64,000 nt of DNA from Reyranella humidisoli (GCF_019039055.1 NZ_JAHOPB010000002.1:62001-126000); one strand, 5' to 3'; positions 36,710-46,960 are shown, numbered from the stretch's first letter. Numbers and translations are program-made. The notes: a model not told the origin generated them from the letters alone.

Positions 36710-37785
36710 GTTGCCTCCGTATGTGAAGTGACGAATGCCGCTTGCAGGCGGGCCAGTCGTATTCGGTCCTGGTCCTGGCCCGTTCCCTCGGCAAGCGCGG
36801 GTGCTGGCGGAAGTTCGGGCCACCAGGGACAGGCCGTGGCATGGCCGGTGCCGTCGTCGGACAGTTCGGGGATGTCGATCTTGCAGGACGCGCGGGCATG
36901 GACGCAGCGCGTATGGAAGCGGCAACCGGGTGGCGGGTTCATGGCACTCGGGATGTCGCCTTCCAGCAACGCGCGTTCGCGCACGACAGTCGGATCCGGC
37001 AGCGGCACCGCCGAAAGGAGCGCGCGCGTATAGGGATGGCGCGGATTGCGGAAGAGCTCGTCGGTCGTCGCCGTCTCGACGATCTTGCCGAGGTACATTA
37101 CGGCGATGCGGTCGGCGATGTGCTTTACGACCGCGAGGTCGTGGCTGATGAAGACATAGGCCAGCCCGAAGCGCGCCTGCAGCGAGCGCATCAGGTTGAT
37201 GACCTGCGCCTGGATCGAGACGTCGAGTGCCGAGACCGGCTCGTCGGCGACGATGAGCTGCGGCTCGACCGCGAGGGCGCGCGCGATGGCGAGGCGCTGG
37301 CGCTGGCCGCCGGAGAATTCGTGCGGATATCGGCGCGCATGCTCGGGCCGCAGCCCGACCAGTTCGAGCAGTTCGCCGACGCGCGCGCGTCGCGCCGCGT
37401 CGGACGAAGCCAGGCCATGGAGCATCAGCGGCTCGCTCAGCATGGCGCCCACGGTCATCCGCGGATTGAGCGAGGCGTAGGGGTCCTGGAAGATCACCTG
37501 CATGCGGCGCCGCTGGGCGCGCATCCGGGAGTCGGAGAGGGCGAGCAGATCCTGGCCCTCGAAGCGCACGCTGCCGCCGGTCGGTTCGAGCAGGCGCAGT
37601 ACCAGCCGTCCGACCGTCGACTTGCCGCAGCCCGACTCGCCCACAATGGCGAGCGTCTCGCCGGCATCGAGATGGAAGTCGACACCGTCGACGGCGCGGA
37701 CATGGCCCGACAGGCGGCCGAAGACGCCCTGCTTGACCGGAAAGTGCTTGGCGAGGCCCTGCACTTCGAGCAATGGCGCGCTCAT
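36706..37785 (-). CDS. Peptide-type ABC transporter ATP-binding protein (DppF family)
   Basis: 359-residue ATPase. Walker [11 protein letters not shown]-loop [11 protein letters not shown], signature [12 protein letters not shown], Walker B LIVADEP, H-loop ISHDLA. The oligopeptide extension has [14 protein letters not shown]. It has about 35 extra C-terminal residues beyond the usual end (rich in Pro/Ala and then Gln/Asp). ATG 37785 overlaps the stop of the DppD gene by 4 bases, and its own TGA overlaps the binding-protein ATG. Confidence 0.92.
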   Translation of the reverse strand: MSAPLLEVQGLAKHFPVKQGVFGRLSGHVRAVDGVDFHLDAGETLAIVGESGCGKSTVGRLVLRLLEPTGGSVRFEGQDLLALSDSRMRAQRRRMQVIFQDPYASLNPRMTVGAMLSEPLMLHGLASSDAARRARVGELLELVGLRPEHARRYPHEFSGGQRQRLAIARALAVEPQLIVADEPVSALDVSIQAQVINLMRSLQARFGLAYVFISHDLAVVKHIADRIAVMYLGKIVETATTDELFRNPRHPYTRALLSAVPLPDPTVVRERALLEGDIPSAMNPPPGCRFHTRCVHARASCKIDIPELSDDGTGHATACPWWPELPPAPALAEGTGQDQDRIRLARLQAAFVTSHTEAT

Positions 37786-38765
37786 GCAGCGACCTGCGAC
37801 AGCGGCGCGCGGCGGCAGCGCGATAGATGGCCGGGCGCCACCTCGACCAGCGGCGGCGGCACGGCGAGGCATTCGGGCTCGACGAAGGGACAGCGCGCGG
37901 CGAAGCGACATCCGGCGGGCGGCCGCGTCATGTCGGGCACGCGGCCCTCGATCGAGGGCAGGCGCTCGCGCTTCTCGTCGAGGCGCGGGATCGAGCCCAG
38001 CAGGCCCACCGTGTAGGGATGCTCCGGCCGGGCGAAGAGATCGCGCACGGCCGCGCGCTCGACGATCTGGCCGGCGTACATCACGGCCACGTCGTCGGCC
38101 ATTTCCGCGACTACGCCGAGATCGTGCGTGATCAGGATGATGGCCGTGCCGGTGTCGCGTCTCAGGCCGCGCATCAGGTCGAGGATCTGCGCCTGGATGG
38201 TGACGTCGAGTGCAGTCGTCGGCTCGTCGGCGATCAGGAGCTGCGGCCCGCAGGCCAGCGCCATCGCGATCATGGCGCGCTGGCGCATGCCACCGGAAAG
38301 CTTGTGCGGATAGTCGTCGACACGCTTCTCCGGCGAGGAGATGCGTACCAGTTTCAGCACCTCGATGGCGCGCGCCCGCGCCGCCGTCTTGTCGAGGCCC
38401 TGATGCCGCTGGATGGCTTCGATGATCTGGTCGCCGATCGTGTAGGCCGGGTTGAGCGACGTCATCGGCTCCTGGAAGATCATCGCCAGCCGGGCGCCGC
38501 GCAGGTCGCGGATCAGGTGCGCATCCAGGGTGAGCAGGTCGCGCCCTTCGAACACCACCTGCCCGCCGACCCGGGAATTCTCCGGCGGCAGCAGACCCAT
38601 GATGGCCAGCGACGTCACGCTCTTGCCGCAACCCGACTCGCCCACGAGGCCCAGCGTCCGGCCGCGCCCCAGCGCAAGGTCGAGACCGTCGACCGCATGG
38701 ACGACACCGTCGTCCGTTGCAAAATCAACGGTCAGCCCGCGCAGTTCCAGCAGCGCTTCGCTCAT
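37782..38765 (-). CDS. Peptide-type ABC transporter ATP-binding protein (DppD family)
   Basis: 327-residue ATPase, first gene of the operon. Walker [11 protein letters not shown]-loop [11 protein letters not shown], signature [12 protein letters not shown], Walker B LLIADEP, H-loop ITHDLG. The C-terminal extension has [14 protein letters not shown]. The operon lies 159 bases downstream of the gamma-glutamyltransferase gene, with a palindromic element in between that may attenuate read-through. Confidence 0.93.
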   Translation of the reverse strand: MSEALLELRGLTVDFATDDGVVHAVDGLDLALGRGRTLGLVGESGCGKSVTSLAIMGLLPPENSRVGGQVVFEGRDLLTLDAHLIRDLRGARLAMIFQEPMTSLNPAYTIGDQIIEAIQRHQGLDKTAARARAIEVLKLVRISSPEKRVDDYPHKLSGGMRQRAMIAMALACGPQLLIADEPTTALDVTIQAQILDLMRGLRRDTGTAIILITHDLGVVAEMADDVAVMYAGQIVERAAVRDLFARPEHPYTVGLLGSIPRLDEKRERLPSIEGRVPDMTRPPAGCRFAARCPFVEPECLAVPPPLVEVAPGHLSRCRRAPLSQVAA

Positions 38766-38784
38766 TGAGGCACTGTCATGCTTT

Positions 38785-38904
38785 TCCTACCCATTCAGAT
38801 GGGGAGGTGGCCCGTAGGGCCGGAGGGGTCATCTTTTTTGGCGCGACGAATCGGACCCCTCCGTCGGCGTGTGACGCCGACACCTCCCCATTTGAATGGG
38901 GAGG
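38785..38904. repeat. Intergenic palindromic element, family C
   Basis: About 120 bases. The left part (CC-x-ACCCATTCAGATGGGG, then a short hairpin, then GGAGGGGTC) is the near-exact inverse of the right part (GACCCCTCC, a short hairpin, then CCCCATTTGAATGGGG). Each half also contains its own small palindrome (CCCATT...AATGGG type). It separates the GGT gene from the ABC operon and has no coding potential. Confidence 0.8.
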
Positions 38905-38924
38905 AGAAAGAGGGGCACCCTTCA

Positions 38925-40730
38925 TCAGCGGCCTGCCGCGTAGCCTTGCATGCCGCGCGGATTGGCGGCCGCCTTGCGCCACGGATCGTCGCGCGTCGCG
39001 GCGGTGAGGCGGCCTTCCGACCATTCGTCGTTCACCTCGACCTCGTGGCCGCGCTTCTTCAGCTCGGCGACGGTGTCCTTGGGGATGCGGCCTTCCAGCA
39101 CCAGCACGCCCGGACGCGCGGTGCGCGGCCAGAAGGAGGAGGGGAAGTGCTCGCTGTGCCATGCCGGCGCGTCGATCGCTTCCTGCAGGTTCATGTCGCA
39201 ATGGACGTGGCGCAGGAAATGCTGGGTGATCCATTGATCCTGCTGGTCGCCGCCGGGCGAGCCCCAGACCATGTACGGCTTGCCGTCGCGATGGGCCAAG
39301 GTCGGCGTGAGCGTGCTGCGCGGCCGCTTGCCCGGCGCCAGCGAACCCGGCAAGCCCTCTTCCAGCCAGAACATCTGGCCGCGCGTGCCGAGCGGAAAGC
39401 CCAGATCGGGAATCACCGGCGAGCTCTGCAGCCAGCCGCCCGAGGGCGTGGCCGAGATCATGTTGCCGTCCTTGTCGATGATGTCGAAATGCACGGTGTC
39501 GCCGTTGGTCTGGCCGACGCGGCCGACCGTGGGCTCGCCCGCGCCGCTCGACGCGACGCCCAGCCGCACGCCATCGGCGCGGCGCAGCTTCACGACGCCG
39601 CCGAAGCCGTCGACCTTGCCGGGACGCTGCTCCATCGAGGCGTGGGCCGGGTCGACGAGCTCGCGGCGGTCGGCGTTGTAGGCGTCCGACAGCAGGGTCT
39701 CCATGGGCACGTCGACGAACGCCGGATCGCCGTAGAAGGACTCGCGATCGGCATAGGCCAGTTTCAGGCATTCGACCTGCAGGTGGATGAAGTCGGGGCT
39801 GGTCGGATCCATGCCGTCGAGGTCGAAGCCCTTGAGCAGGGCGAGTTGCTGCAGGGCCACCGGGCCCTGCGTCCAGGTGTGCGGCTTGCAAACAGTGTAC
39901 CGGCCGTAGTCGTAGGTGAGCGGCGCCTCGACCGTCGCCTGCCACTTCGCCATGTCCTGTCCGGTCAGCACGCCCCGGTTGGGCTTGCCGGAGACGTCCA
40001 TGACGTCCTGGGTGCGGCAGAAACTGTCGATCGCCTCGGCGACGAAGCCCTGGCTCCAGGCCTTGCGCGCGCGCTCGATCTCCGCCTCGCGACCTCCGCC
40101 GCCGGCCTCGGCTTCCTTCAGGATGCGGGCATAGGTGTTGCCGAGCGTGACGTTGCGGAACAGCGACATGGGCTTCGGCACGTCGCCACCCGGCAGGAAT
40201 ACGGCGGCCGAGGTCTTCCAGTGGTTGCGGAATTGCTCGGCGACGGTGGCGATGGTGGCGGTCGCGCGCTCGACGATGGCGTGGCCGTTCAGCCAGTAGC
40301 CGATGGCCGGCGACAGTACGTCAGCGAGGCGCATCGTGCCGTAATCGCGCAGGACCAGCATGTAGGCGTCGAAGGTGCCCGGGATGCAGGCCGGCAGGAG
40401 GCCGGTGCCGGGAATGAGGTCGAGACCCAGCCCCTTGTAGTGCGCGATGGTCGCGCCGGCCGGCATCGGGCCCTGGCCGCAGACGACCTCCGTCTTGCCG
40501 CGGCGCACGTCGTGCAGGATCAGCGGCGCGTCGCCGCCGGGGCCGCAGAGATGGGGTTCGACGACCTGCAGGGTGAAGGCCGTGGCCACTGCGGCGTCGA
40601 ACGCATTGCCGCCGCGCTCGAGGATGCCCATGCCGACCGCGGTTGCGATCCAGTGCGTGGAGGTCACGACGCCGAAGGTGCCGACGATCTCGGGCCGCGT
40701 GGTGAAGGGGTTGGGATTGATCAGTTTCAC
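38925..40730 (-). CDS. ggt: Gamma-glutamyltransferase family Ntn-hydrolase
   Basis: 601 residues. Self-cleaving N-terminal nucleophile hydrolase; the predicted catalytic residue is T412 at the start of the small subunit (NGDTVHFDIIDKDGN, matching the family T-x-H-x-x-x-x-D). The large subunit has GGNAFDAAVATAFTLQVVEP with GPGGD. The small subunit has RSTLTPTLAHRDGKPYM and GSPGGDQQDQW. No signal peptide is visible, so it is probably cytosolic like Bacillus YwrD rather than periplasmic like E. coli GGT. It precedes the peptide-type ABC operon on the same strand, suggesting import followed by hydrolysis of gamma-glutamyl compounds. It may instead be a cephalosporin-acylase-like or other amide hydrolase. 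Confidence 0.88.
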   Translation of the reverse strand: MKLINPNPFTTRPEIVGTFGVVTSTHWIATAVGMGILERGGNAFDAAVATAFTLQVVEPHLCGPGGDAPLILHDVRRGKTEVVCGQGPMPAGATIAHYKGLGLDLIPGTGLLPACIPGTFDAYMLVLRDYGTMRLADVLSPAIGYWLNGHAIVERATATIATVAEQFRNHWKTSAAVFLPGGDVPKPMSLFRNVTLGNTYARILKEAEAGGGGREAEIERARKAWSQGFVAEAIDSFCRTQDVMDVSGKPNRGVLTGQDMAKWQATVEAPLTYDYGRYTVCKPHTWTQGPVALQQLALLKGFDLDGMDPTSPDFIHLQVECLKLAYADRESFYGDPAFVDVPMETLLSDAYNADRRELVDPAHASMEQRPGKVDGFGGVVKLRRADGVRLGVASSGAGEPTVGRVGQTNGDTVHFDIIDKDGNMISATPSGGWLQSSPVIPDLGFPLGTRGQMFWLEEGLPGSLAPGKRPRSTLTPTLAHRDGKPYMVWGSPGGDQQDQWITQHFLRHVHCDMNLQEAIDAPAWHSEHFPSSFWPRTARPGVLVLEGRIPKDTVAELKKRGHEVEVNDEWSEGRLTAATRDDPWRKAAANPRGMQGYAAGR

Positions 40731-40781
40731 GGGCCTCTCCTCGCGCGAACCGCGCGGGAGAGACCTTAGAGCCCGTGGCTC

Positions 40782-41663
40782 CTAGCCGCCAGAGGCCGCG
40801 GAATCGGGCAGCCGCATCCAGCCGGGTACCTCTGGCACGATGCGCGCCTCGCCGGCCGTCAGCGCGCCGTCACCGCGGGCGGCATCGAGGCGCAACATCG
40901 CCAGCGCGCGGTCGCCCGCACCCGAACGCACCTCGCCAACCTCCTCGCCGCCGCGATGCACCAACGTCCCCGACTCCGGCAGCGTGCCTTCGACCCTGAC
41001 CGGAAACAGCCGCTTCTTGATCAGGGCGCGGTACTTGGTGCGGGCCGTCAGTTCCTGGCCCATGTAGCAACCCTTCTTCCAGTCGACGCCGTTCAACTCG
41101 TCGAAGCCGTTCTCGAGCAGCAGCGCCTTTTCGACCTGCAGGTCGCGGCTGCCGTCAGGTACGCCCAGCGGAAGGCGCAGGGCGTCGTAAGCGGCGAGCG
41201 GTGCTTCGCTGAAGCTGCGAGCGGAAAGCAGGCGCGCTGCCTGTCCGGCAGGAGCGATGATCCGGACACCCAGAGCCGCAAGGCGGGGATCGGTGAACGA
41301 CACCGCGCCGTCGATGCCGAGCGCCGTCGACGCTTCGTCGCCAAAAGCGGCGGCGACTTCGAGCGTGGTGCCAAGGTCCTCGACGGTGACCTTGGAGCGC
41401 AGCGTGTACATCTTGAGCTTCCTGGCGAGCGCCGGCGCCCGCTCGCGCTCGGTCTCCAGATAGAAAGTCTCGTTGCCGGCATCGGCCACGAACATGTCGT
41501 TCAGGAAACGCCCCTGCGGCGTCAGCAGGGCCGCCCAGACGGCCTGATCCGGCGCGACTTTCCGCGTGTCGTTGGAAATCAGGCCTTGCAGGAACTCGAC
41601 GCGGTCGGCGCCCGCCACGGAAATGACGCTGCGATGGGGCAGCAGGCTGAACTGGGAGGACAT
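40782..41663 (-). CDS. ygfZ: YgfZ/GcvT-like folate-binding protein (Fe-S cluster assembly)
   Basis: 293 residues, one GcvT-like fold. The diagnostic K-G-C-Y-x-G-Q-E motif is present (WKKGCYMGQELTAR, with the Cys near residue 199). The N-terminal LPHRSVISVAGADRVEFLQG and LISNDTRKV are also typical. YgfZ/IBA57 proteins use tetrahydrofolate and help assemble or repair Fe-S clusters in certain enzymes. It stands between the GGT gene and the sulfate-activation genes, all on the minus strand. ATG 41663 is the start. Confidence 0.92.
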   Translation of the reverse strand: MSSQFSLLPHRSVISVAGADRVEFLQGLISNDTRKVAPDQAVWAALLTPQGRFLNDMFVADAGNETFYLETERERAPALARKLKMYTLRSKVTVEDLGTTLEVAAAFGDEASTALGIDGAVSFTDPRLAALGVRIIAPAGQAARLLSARSFSEAPLAAYDALRLPLGVPDGSRDLQVEKALLLENGFDELNGVDWKKGCYMGQELTARTKYRALIKKRLFPVRVEGTLPESGTLVHRGGEEVGEVRSGAGDRALAMLRLDAARGDGALTAGEARIVPEVPGWMRLPDSAASGG

Positions 41664-41746
41664 GCCGGAGAGTTGGGGGTGCTCACAGCCCTTGGCAAGC
41701 GCTTCAAGTCCACTGAAAAGATGTGGCTAATCCCGGGCGGCGCGCC

Positions 41747-43603
41747 TCAGTCGAGAATGCCGCGCTGCCGCAGGGACTGCAGCACAAGCTCGACTTCCTG
41801 CTCCACGGACATTTCGGCCGTCCGGAGATGGATGTCGGGCGTCTCGGGCGGTTCGTACGCCGAGTCCAGTCCGGTGAAGTTCGCAATCTTGCCTTCGCGC
41901 GCCTTGCGGTAGAGGCCCTTGGGATCGCGGCGTTCGCATTCGGCGAGGGATGTATCGACGAAGATTTCGAGAAATTCGTCGGCCCCCAAACGTTCACGCG
42001 CGAGCCGCCGCTCGGCCCGGAAGGGCGAGATGAACGACACCAGCACGATGAGGCCGGCGTCTGCCAGGAGCCGGGCGACCTCGATGACGCGCCGAATGTT
42101 TTCCACCCGGTCCGTGTCCGTGAAGCCGAGGTCGCGATTGAGGCCGTGGCGGATATTGTCGCCATCGAGAATGTAGGTATGGCTTCCCAGGGCCAGCAGC
42201 CGTCTGTCGATCGCATCGGCGACCGTGGACTTGCCCGAGCCGGAGAAGCCTGTGAACCAGAGCACGGCCGGCCGATGGCCCTTGATCGCCGAGCGTGCGG
42301 AGCGGTCGGTGCTGAAGTTCTGCCACGTCAGGTTGGCCGCACGCCGGAGAGGGAAGCGGATCATGCCCGCTCCAACCGTGCCGTTGGTGACCCGGTCGAT
42401 CAGGATGAAGTTGCCGGTGTTGCGGTTGTCCGCATAGGCATCGAAGGCGGCCGGCCTGTCGAGGCCGAGGTTCGCGAAGCCGATCTGGTTTACGTCGAGC
42501 TGCTTGGCCGCACGACCGGCACCGGTGTTCATGTCGAGCCGGTGCTTCAGTTCCGTCACCGTTGCCGTGTAGGTCGCGGTGCCCAGTCGCATGACATAGG
42601 GCCGGCCCGGCAGCATAGGCGCCTCGTCCAGCCATACGAGGTCGGCGGCGAACTGGTCGGCAAGATGGGGCAGCTGCTCGCATCCGGCGAGTAGATCGCC
42701 GCGGGAGACGTCGACGGCATCCGTCAGGGTGAGCGACACCGCCTGTCCGGCCCGTGCCTCCTCGAGATCGCCGTCGAAGGTGATGATGCGGGAGACCCTG
42801 GATCGGACGCCCGAGGGCTGGACGGCGACCTCGTCACCGACGCGAAGGTGGCCGCCGAGGATCGTGCCCGCGTAGCTGCGAAAACCCGACGCGCCGCGAT
42901 TGACCCATTGCACACTGAAACGGAAGGGCTTGCTCGAAGCATCGGGAATCTCGACCGTTTCGAGATAGCGCAACAGCGTCGGCCCCTGATACCAGGGCGT
43001 CGCGTCGCTCTGCCGGATGACGTTGTCGCCTTGCAGTGCTGAAACCGGGATGCTGGTCACGTCCGACAGGCCGAGCTGCCCGGCCATGGATGCATAAGCC
43101 GCCACGATGTCGGCAAAGTCGCGCTGCCGGTAGTCGATCAGGTCCATCTTGTTGACGGCCAGCACGACGCGACGGATGCCCATCGTCGAGACGATCGCAC
43201 TGTGGCGCCACGTCTGACTGAGAAGACCTTTCGATGCGTCCACGAGGACGATGGCGACGTCCGCGGCCGACGCGCCGGTCGCCATGTTGCGTGTGTACTG
43301 TTCGTGGCCGGGCGTATCGGCCAGGATGAAGCGGCGCCGCGGCGTCGTGAAGAACCGGTAGCCGACGTCGATGGTGATGCCTTGCTCGCGTTCGGCTTGC
43401 AGGCCGTCGAGCAGCATTGCGTAATCGGGAAGGTTGTTGTTGCCCGAACTCGGAACCGCGCCCCGCAACTGATCCTCGGGAACGGCGCCGGCGTCGGCCA
43501 GCAGCCGTCCGATCAGCGTGCTCTTGCCGTCGTCGACGCTGCCGCAGGTGATGAGGCGAAGCAGGTCCCGATGTGCCGTCGTGCCGCTCACGGTTGCATC
43601 CAT
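41747..43603 (-). CDS. cysNC: Bifunctional sulfate adenylyltransferase subunit 1 / adenylylsulfate kinase (CysN-CysC fusion)
   Basis: 618 residues. The N-terminal EF-Tu-like GTPase has P-loop GSVDDGKST (21-29), [17 protein letters not shown] and NKMDLID; it drives APS synthesis with CysD. The C-terminal part (from about residue 440) is APS kinase: [33 protein letters not shown] and [12 protein letters not shown]. The fusion gives ATP sulfurylase plus APS kinase and makes PAPS, as in NodQ. ATG 43603 overlaps the cysD stop (TGATG). Its position after a sulfotransferase gene suggests the PAPS goes to a sulfated product, not only to assimilation. Confidence 0.95.
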   Translation of the reverse strand: MDATVSGTTAHRDLLRLITCGSVDDGKSTLIGRLLADAGAVPEDQLRGAVPSSGNNNLPDYAMLLDGLQAEREQGITIDVGYRFFTTPRRRFILADTPGHEQYTRNMATGASAADVAIVLVDASKGLLSQTWRHSAIVSTMGIRRVVLAVNKMDLIDYRQRDFADIVAAYASMAGQLGLSDVTSIPVSALQGDNVIRQSDATPWYQGPTLLRYLETVEIPDASSKPFRFSVQWVNRGASGFRSYAGTILGGHLRVGDEVAVQPSGVRSRVSRIITFDGDLEEARAGQAVSLTLTDAVDVSRGDLLAGCEQLPHLADQFAADLVWLDEAPMLPGRPYVMRLGTATYTATVTELKHRLDMNTGAGRAAKQLDVNQIGFANLGLDRPAAFDAYADNRNTGNFILIDRVTNGTVGAGMIRFPLRRAANLTWQNFSTDRSARSAIKGHRPAVLWFTGFSGSGKSTVADAIDRRLLALGSHTYILDGDNIRHGLNRDLGFTDTDRVENIRRVIEVARLLADAGLIVLVSFISPFRAERRLARERLGADEFLEIFVDTSLAECERRDPKGLYRKAREGKIANFTGLDSAYEPPETPDIHLRTAEMSVEQEVELVLQSLRQRGILD

Positions 43604-44508
43604 CAGAAATAGCCCTCGGCCTTGCGGCGCTCCATTGAGCCTCCTGCACCGTGATCGATCGCCCGGCCCTGGCGCTCGGATGTCCGGGCGTCCGCGAGTT
43701 CGGCAATGATGGCCTCGAGCGTGGTCGCACGGGATTCGACGGCGCCGGTGAGCGGATAGCATCCGAGCGTGCGGAACCTGATCCAGCGTTCCTGCGGTAC
43801 TTCGCCGGGCCGGAGGGGCAGGCGGGAATCATCGACCATGATGAGCATCCCGTCGCGCTCGACGACCGGCCGCTGCGCCGCGAAGTAGAGCGGAACGACC
43901 GGAATGTCTTCCTGTGCGATGTATGTCCAGACGTCCAATTCGGTCCAGTTGGACAAAGGGAAGACGCGAGTGCTTTCGCCCGGGCCGAGGCGGTTATTGT
44001 AGAGGTGCCAGAGTTCGGGCTGCTGGCGGCGCGGATCCCAGCGATGGGAGGCGTTGCGCCGGGAGAAGATCCTCTCCTTGGCACGGGACGGCTCCTCGTC
44101 ACGGCGCGCTCCCCCGATCGCGGCATCGAAGCCGTGATGATCCAGCGCCTGCTTCAGGGCTTCCGTTTTCATCACGTCGGTATGGACCGCGGCACCGTGG
44201 GTGATGGGGCTGATGCCGGCCTTCAATCCATCCTGATTGGTATGCACGAGAAGCTCGAGACCGAGTTCGCGGGCGCGACGGTCGCGGAAGGCGATCATGT
44301 CCCGGAACTTCCAGGTCGTGTCGACGTGAAGAAGCTTGAAGGGCGGCTTGGCGGGATGGAACGCCTTGAGCGCGAGATGGAGAAGGACCGAAGAGTCCTT
44401 GCCGATCGAGTAGAGCAGCACCGGATTGGAAAACACGGCAGCGGTCTCCCGCAGCACATGAATGCTCTCGGCTTCCAATTGTTCGAGGTAGTTTAGCGAG
44501 ACTGGCAC
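43603..44508 (-). CDS. cysD: Sulfate adenylyltransferase subunit 2
   Basis: 301 residues, PP-loop ATP pyrophosphatase. [20 protein letters not shown] contains the SxGKDS loop. [17 protein letters not shown] and [15 protein letters not shown] are the family signatures, and the C-terminus ERRKAEGYF is nearly invariant. Together with CysN it makes APS from ATP and sulfate. The start is GTG 44508. It lies 31 bases downstream of the sulfotransferase gene and is overlapped by cysNC. Confidence 0.96.
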   Translation of the reverse strand: MPVSLNYLEQLEAESIHVLRETAAVFSNPVLLYSIGKDSSVLLHLALKAFHPAKPPFKLLHVDTTWKFRDMIAFRDRRARELGLELLVHTNQDGLKAGISPITHGAAVHTDVMKTEALKQALDHHGFDAAIGGARRDEEPSRAKERIFSRRNASHRWDPRRQQPELWHLYNNRLGPGESTRVFPLSNWTELDVWTYIAQEDIPVVPLYFAAQRPVVERDGMLIMVDDSRLPLRPGEVPQERWIRFRTLGCYPLTGAVESRATTLEAIIAELADARTSERQGRAIDHGAGGSMERRKAEGYF

Positions 44509-44539
44509 ACCGGCTTGTCCTTGCTCTGGCGGGGCGGCT

Positions 44540-45577
44540 TCAGCGCGAAGCGTGCTTCCTGGGCCGTTGGTCGTCTTCGTATGCCAACCGAATCGACGGA
44601 GCCCGCTGCGCCGGCCAGGCGAAGAGTCGGCAGTCGACGCCCATGTCGCTCAGCACGGAAATCGCCTCGTCCCGCAATCCGGAGTCCATAGGCTGTTCGC
44701 GCTCGGCGTCGTCCGAGGGACGCATGTGGCTTTGGCTGTTGCGGCCGTTGCGCGTGCCATCGAGCGAGCGGCCAAGCCTGCCTTCGATCGCTCGCATGTG
44801 TTCCTTGCGGGCGAGCCGCACGGCTGCAGGAAGCATCGGCCAGGAACGGCGGGTGGTCGAGAAGTGATCGAGCAGGGTCGTCAGCGTTTCGATGGGCCGA
44901 TCGATCAGGCATTCATAGGGAACGAGCTTGACGAGACCGGGGTAACGGGCAGCCTGGTCCTGATAGGAAACGAACTGGCGCGCGTAGGACGTCAGTGCGG
45001 CCTCGAAGAGATATTCGCGAAACGACATGTCCGCCACCGGTCGACCGCGAAAAGTATGGTAGGCGGGGCTCACATGCGCCTGACAGTAGCGAAAGTACGA
45101 AGCGGCCTGATCCACGGGGTTTCGATAGACGAGCGCGATCGGGGCTCCACGTCCCCTGTGTGCCGCGCGGTCCATTGCCGGGACCTTGATGGGCGTAAAA
45201 TCGTAGGTCGCCAGATCGACGGGCGTGTGGCGATAACTCTCCTCTTCATGAAGACAGTCGTAGCCCGGGACATGGAAGCTGGTCTGTCTCCACCAGCTCG
45301 GCTTGCTGGCGAGATTTTCGAAGCCGGGGCAGACCGTGTGCCCGATGAAAAGGTGATCGTCGGGAAGCGTCCCCGCGACGCGAAACAGCGGCCCGCCCCT
45401 GAAGCGCTCGAAATTGAAGGCCGGGCCCTGCGGATTACCGACGATTTCGCCCGTCAGCAGATCGTCCAGTCGGCCACCCTGGTCGAGATGACAGACGAAG
45501 GAGAACACGTACCTCAGGAACCAGGTGCCCGAACGCGGGACTGTCGACAGGACGGGGAGCCGATAATTTCCGAACAT
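44540..45577 (-). CDS. Sulfotransferase (PAPS-dependent), head of sulfation operon
   Basis: 345 residues, no signal peptide. [18 protein letters not shown] (about residues 10-27) is the 5'-phosphosulfate loop (P-R-S-G-T), and [17 protein letters not shown] is the 3'-phosphate-binding region with R-N-P...S-Y. The size and motif style resemble bacterial carbohydrate or glycolipid sulfotransferases. ATG 45577 or GTG 45583 could start it; neither has a ribosome binding site. About 60 C-terminal residues after the fold ([15 protein letters not shown] onward) resemble nothing I know. First in a row with cysD and cysNC, so its PAPS supply is likely local. The acceptor is unknown. Confidence 0.8.
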   Translation of the reverse strand: MFGNYRLPVLSTVPRSGTWFLRYVFSFVCHLDQGGRLDDLLTGEIVGNPQGPAFNFERFRGGPLFRVAGTLPDDHLFIGHTVCPGFENLASKPSWWRQTSFHVPGYDCLHEEESYRHTPVDLATYDFTPIKVPAMDRAAHRGRGAPIALVYRNPVDQAASYFRYCQAHVSPAYHTFRGRPVADMSFREYLFEAALTSYARQFVSYQDQAARYPGLVKLVPYECLIDRPIETLTTLLDHFSTTRRSWPMLPAAVRLARKEHMRAIEGRLGRSLDGTRNGRNSQSHMRPSDDAEREQPMDSGLRDEAISVLSDMGVDCRLFAWPAQRAPSIRLAYEDDQRPRKHASR

Positions 45578-45967
45578 GTGCACGATACGAAGGAAGTACC
45601 CTCAGTTTCCCCACTCATAACTTACATTTATCCTAACAGGCCATGGCCAAAGCGGCTTCCCGTTTTTGAGCAAGGTCGTCCACACAATCCAATCGGGTTG
45701 TGGAAGCGATCATTCACTGCCTTGGCCCATTTCTTGCCGTGCGGTTGTCAGGTACCGCTTGGCAATCTTTGACGGAGCAGCGATCGTTCACGTGACTGTG
45801 AGCGGGGGCGGCGCCGTGATCGAAGCGTGGTTCGCAAGGGCGCGCTCTTCGTCTTCGTGATCTGCTTCACGGCGCTCGATGCGATCGGCGGAAACAGGCC
45901 CCTCGCAAGGCTGTTTGAGCGGCTGCGGCCTTGCTAGAGAGGGACCGCCATTCGTTGAGGAGATTCC
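45578..45967. other. Longest gene-poor gap; A/T-richer promoter region
   Basis: About 250 bases upstream of the sulfotransferase (45584-45826) are lower in GC than their surroundings and hold an imperfect inverted repeat (TCCACACAA near 45679 and TTGTGGA near 45698). The divergent promoters of the sulfation operon and the acuI-side genes probably lie here, but I cannot place -35/-10 boxes with confidence. The right part contains a possible tiny gene (45827-45937). Confidence 0.45.
45827..45937 (+). CDS. Possible 36-residue small membrane protein
   Basis: From GTG 45827 to TAG 45937 the frame gives a short basic start (VVRKG), one hydrophobic stretch (ALFVFVICFTAL), then NRPLARLFERLRPC. This basic-hydrophobic-basic pattern is typical of tiny inner-membrane proteins. 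It ends 30 bases before acuI. There is no clear ribosome binding site and no known relative, so it may be chance. Confidence 0.3.
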   Translation: MVRKGALFVFVICFTALDAIGGNRPLARLFERLRPC

Positions 45968-46960
45968 ATGACTTTCCGTGCGCTCGTCTTGACCCAGGGT
46001 GCCGACCGCAAGGTCAGCGGCACCATCGAAACCCTGCCCGAGGACCGGCTGCCGGCAGGCGACGTCACGGTTGCCGTCGACTACTCGACCCTGAACTACA
46101 AGGACGGGCTCGTGCTCACGTCCGGCGGCGGCCTGGTGAAGACTTGGCCGCATGTCGGCGGCATCGACTTCGCCGGCACCGTCGAGACCTCCGAGAACCC
46201 CGCTTTCAAGGCCGGCGACAAGGTGGTGCTGAACGGCTATCGCGTCGGCGAACTCCATTGGGGCGGCTACGCCACCAAGGCGCGCGTGAAGGGCGACTGG
46301 CTCGTCAGGCTGCCAGCCTCGATCTCGTCCAGGCGCGCGATGGCGATCGGCACGGCCGGCTACACCTCCATGCTCTGCGTCATGGCGCTGGAGAAGCACG
46401 GGATCACCCCGGCCTCGGGCGAGATCCTGGTGACCGGTGCGGCGGGCGGCGTCGGCTCGGTGGCCGTCGCGATCCTGGCGAAGCTTGGCTACACCGTCGT
46501 CGCCGCCACCGGCCGTGCGCAGGAGGGCGATTACCTGAAGGCGCTCGGCGCCACGACGATCATGGACCGCAAGGAGCTGACCGAGGCGCCGGACCGGCCA
46601 TTGCTCGGAGAGCGCTTCGCGGGCGTCGTCGACACCGTTTCCGGCGTGATGTTTGCAAGGGCGCTGGCGCAGGTGAAGTACGGCGGTGCGGCGGCGGTTT
46701 GCGGCCTCGCCGCCGGACCTGCGTTCCCGGGCTCGATCCTGCCCTTCATCCTGCGCGGCGTGTCCGTCTACGGCATCGACTCGGTGATGCTGCCGAAGGC
46801 GCCGCGCGAAGAAGCCTGGCGTCGTCTCGGGAGCGACCTGCCGCTCGACAAGCTCGACAGCACCGTCAGCGAGGCGGGACTGGGAGATTTGATGACGCTG
46901 GCCCCAAAAATCCTCAAAGGAGAGATACGGGGCCGCGTGGTTGTCGACGTGAACAAGTGA
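45968..46960 (+). CDS. acuI: Acryloyl-CoA reductase-type MDR oxidoreductase (AcuI/YhdH family)
   Basis: 330-residue zinc-free medium-chain reductase. VDYSTLNYKDGLVLT, GIDFAGTVETSENPAFKAGD, and HWGGYATKARV are the AcuI/YhdH signatures. The NADPH-binding GAAGGVGSVAVAIL lies at about residue 155, and the end KGEIRGRVVVDVNK is typical. AcuI reduces acryloyl-CoA to propionyl-CoA with NADPH in DMSP, acrylate and 3-hydroxypropionate metabolism and in detoxification. GAGGAG about 4-9 bases upstream is a strong ribosome binding site. An aminotransferase follows 39 bases later on the same strand. Confidence 0.9.
   Translation: MTFRALVLTQGADRKVSGTIETLPEDRLPAGDVTVAVDYSTLNYKDGLVLTSGGGLVKTWPHVGGIDFAGTVETSENPAFKAGDKVVLNGYRVGELHWGGYATKARVKGDWLVRLPASISSRRAMAIGTAGYTSMLCVMALEKHGITPASGEILVTGAAGGVGSVAVAILAKLGYTVVAATGRAQEGDYLKALGATTIMDRKELTEAPDRPLLGERFAGVVDTVSGVMFARALAQVKYGGAAAVCGLAAGPAFPGSILPFILRGVSVYGIDSVMLPKAPREEAWRRLGSDLPLDKLDSTVSEAGLGDLMTLAPKILKGEIRGRVVVDVNK

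Noticed and set aside
45666..45860. 64-codon open frame in the gap before acuI
   Set aside because: No ribosome binding site, no recognisable composition and it crosses the better small-protein candidate in another frame.
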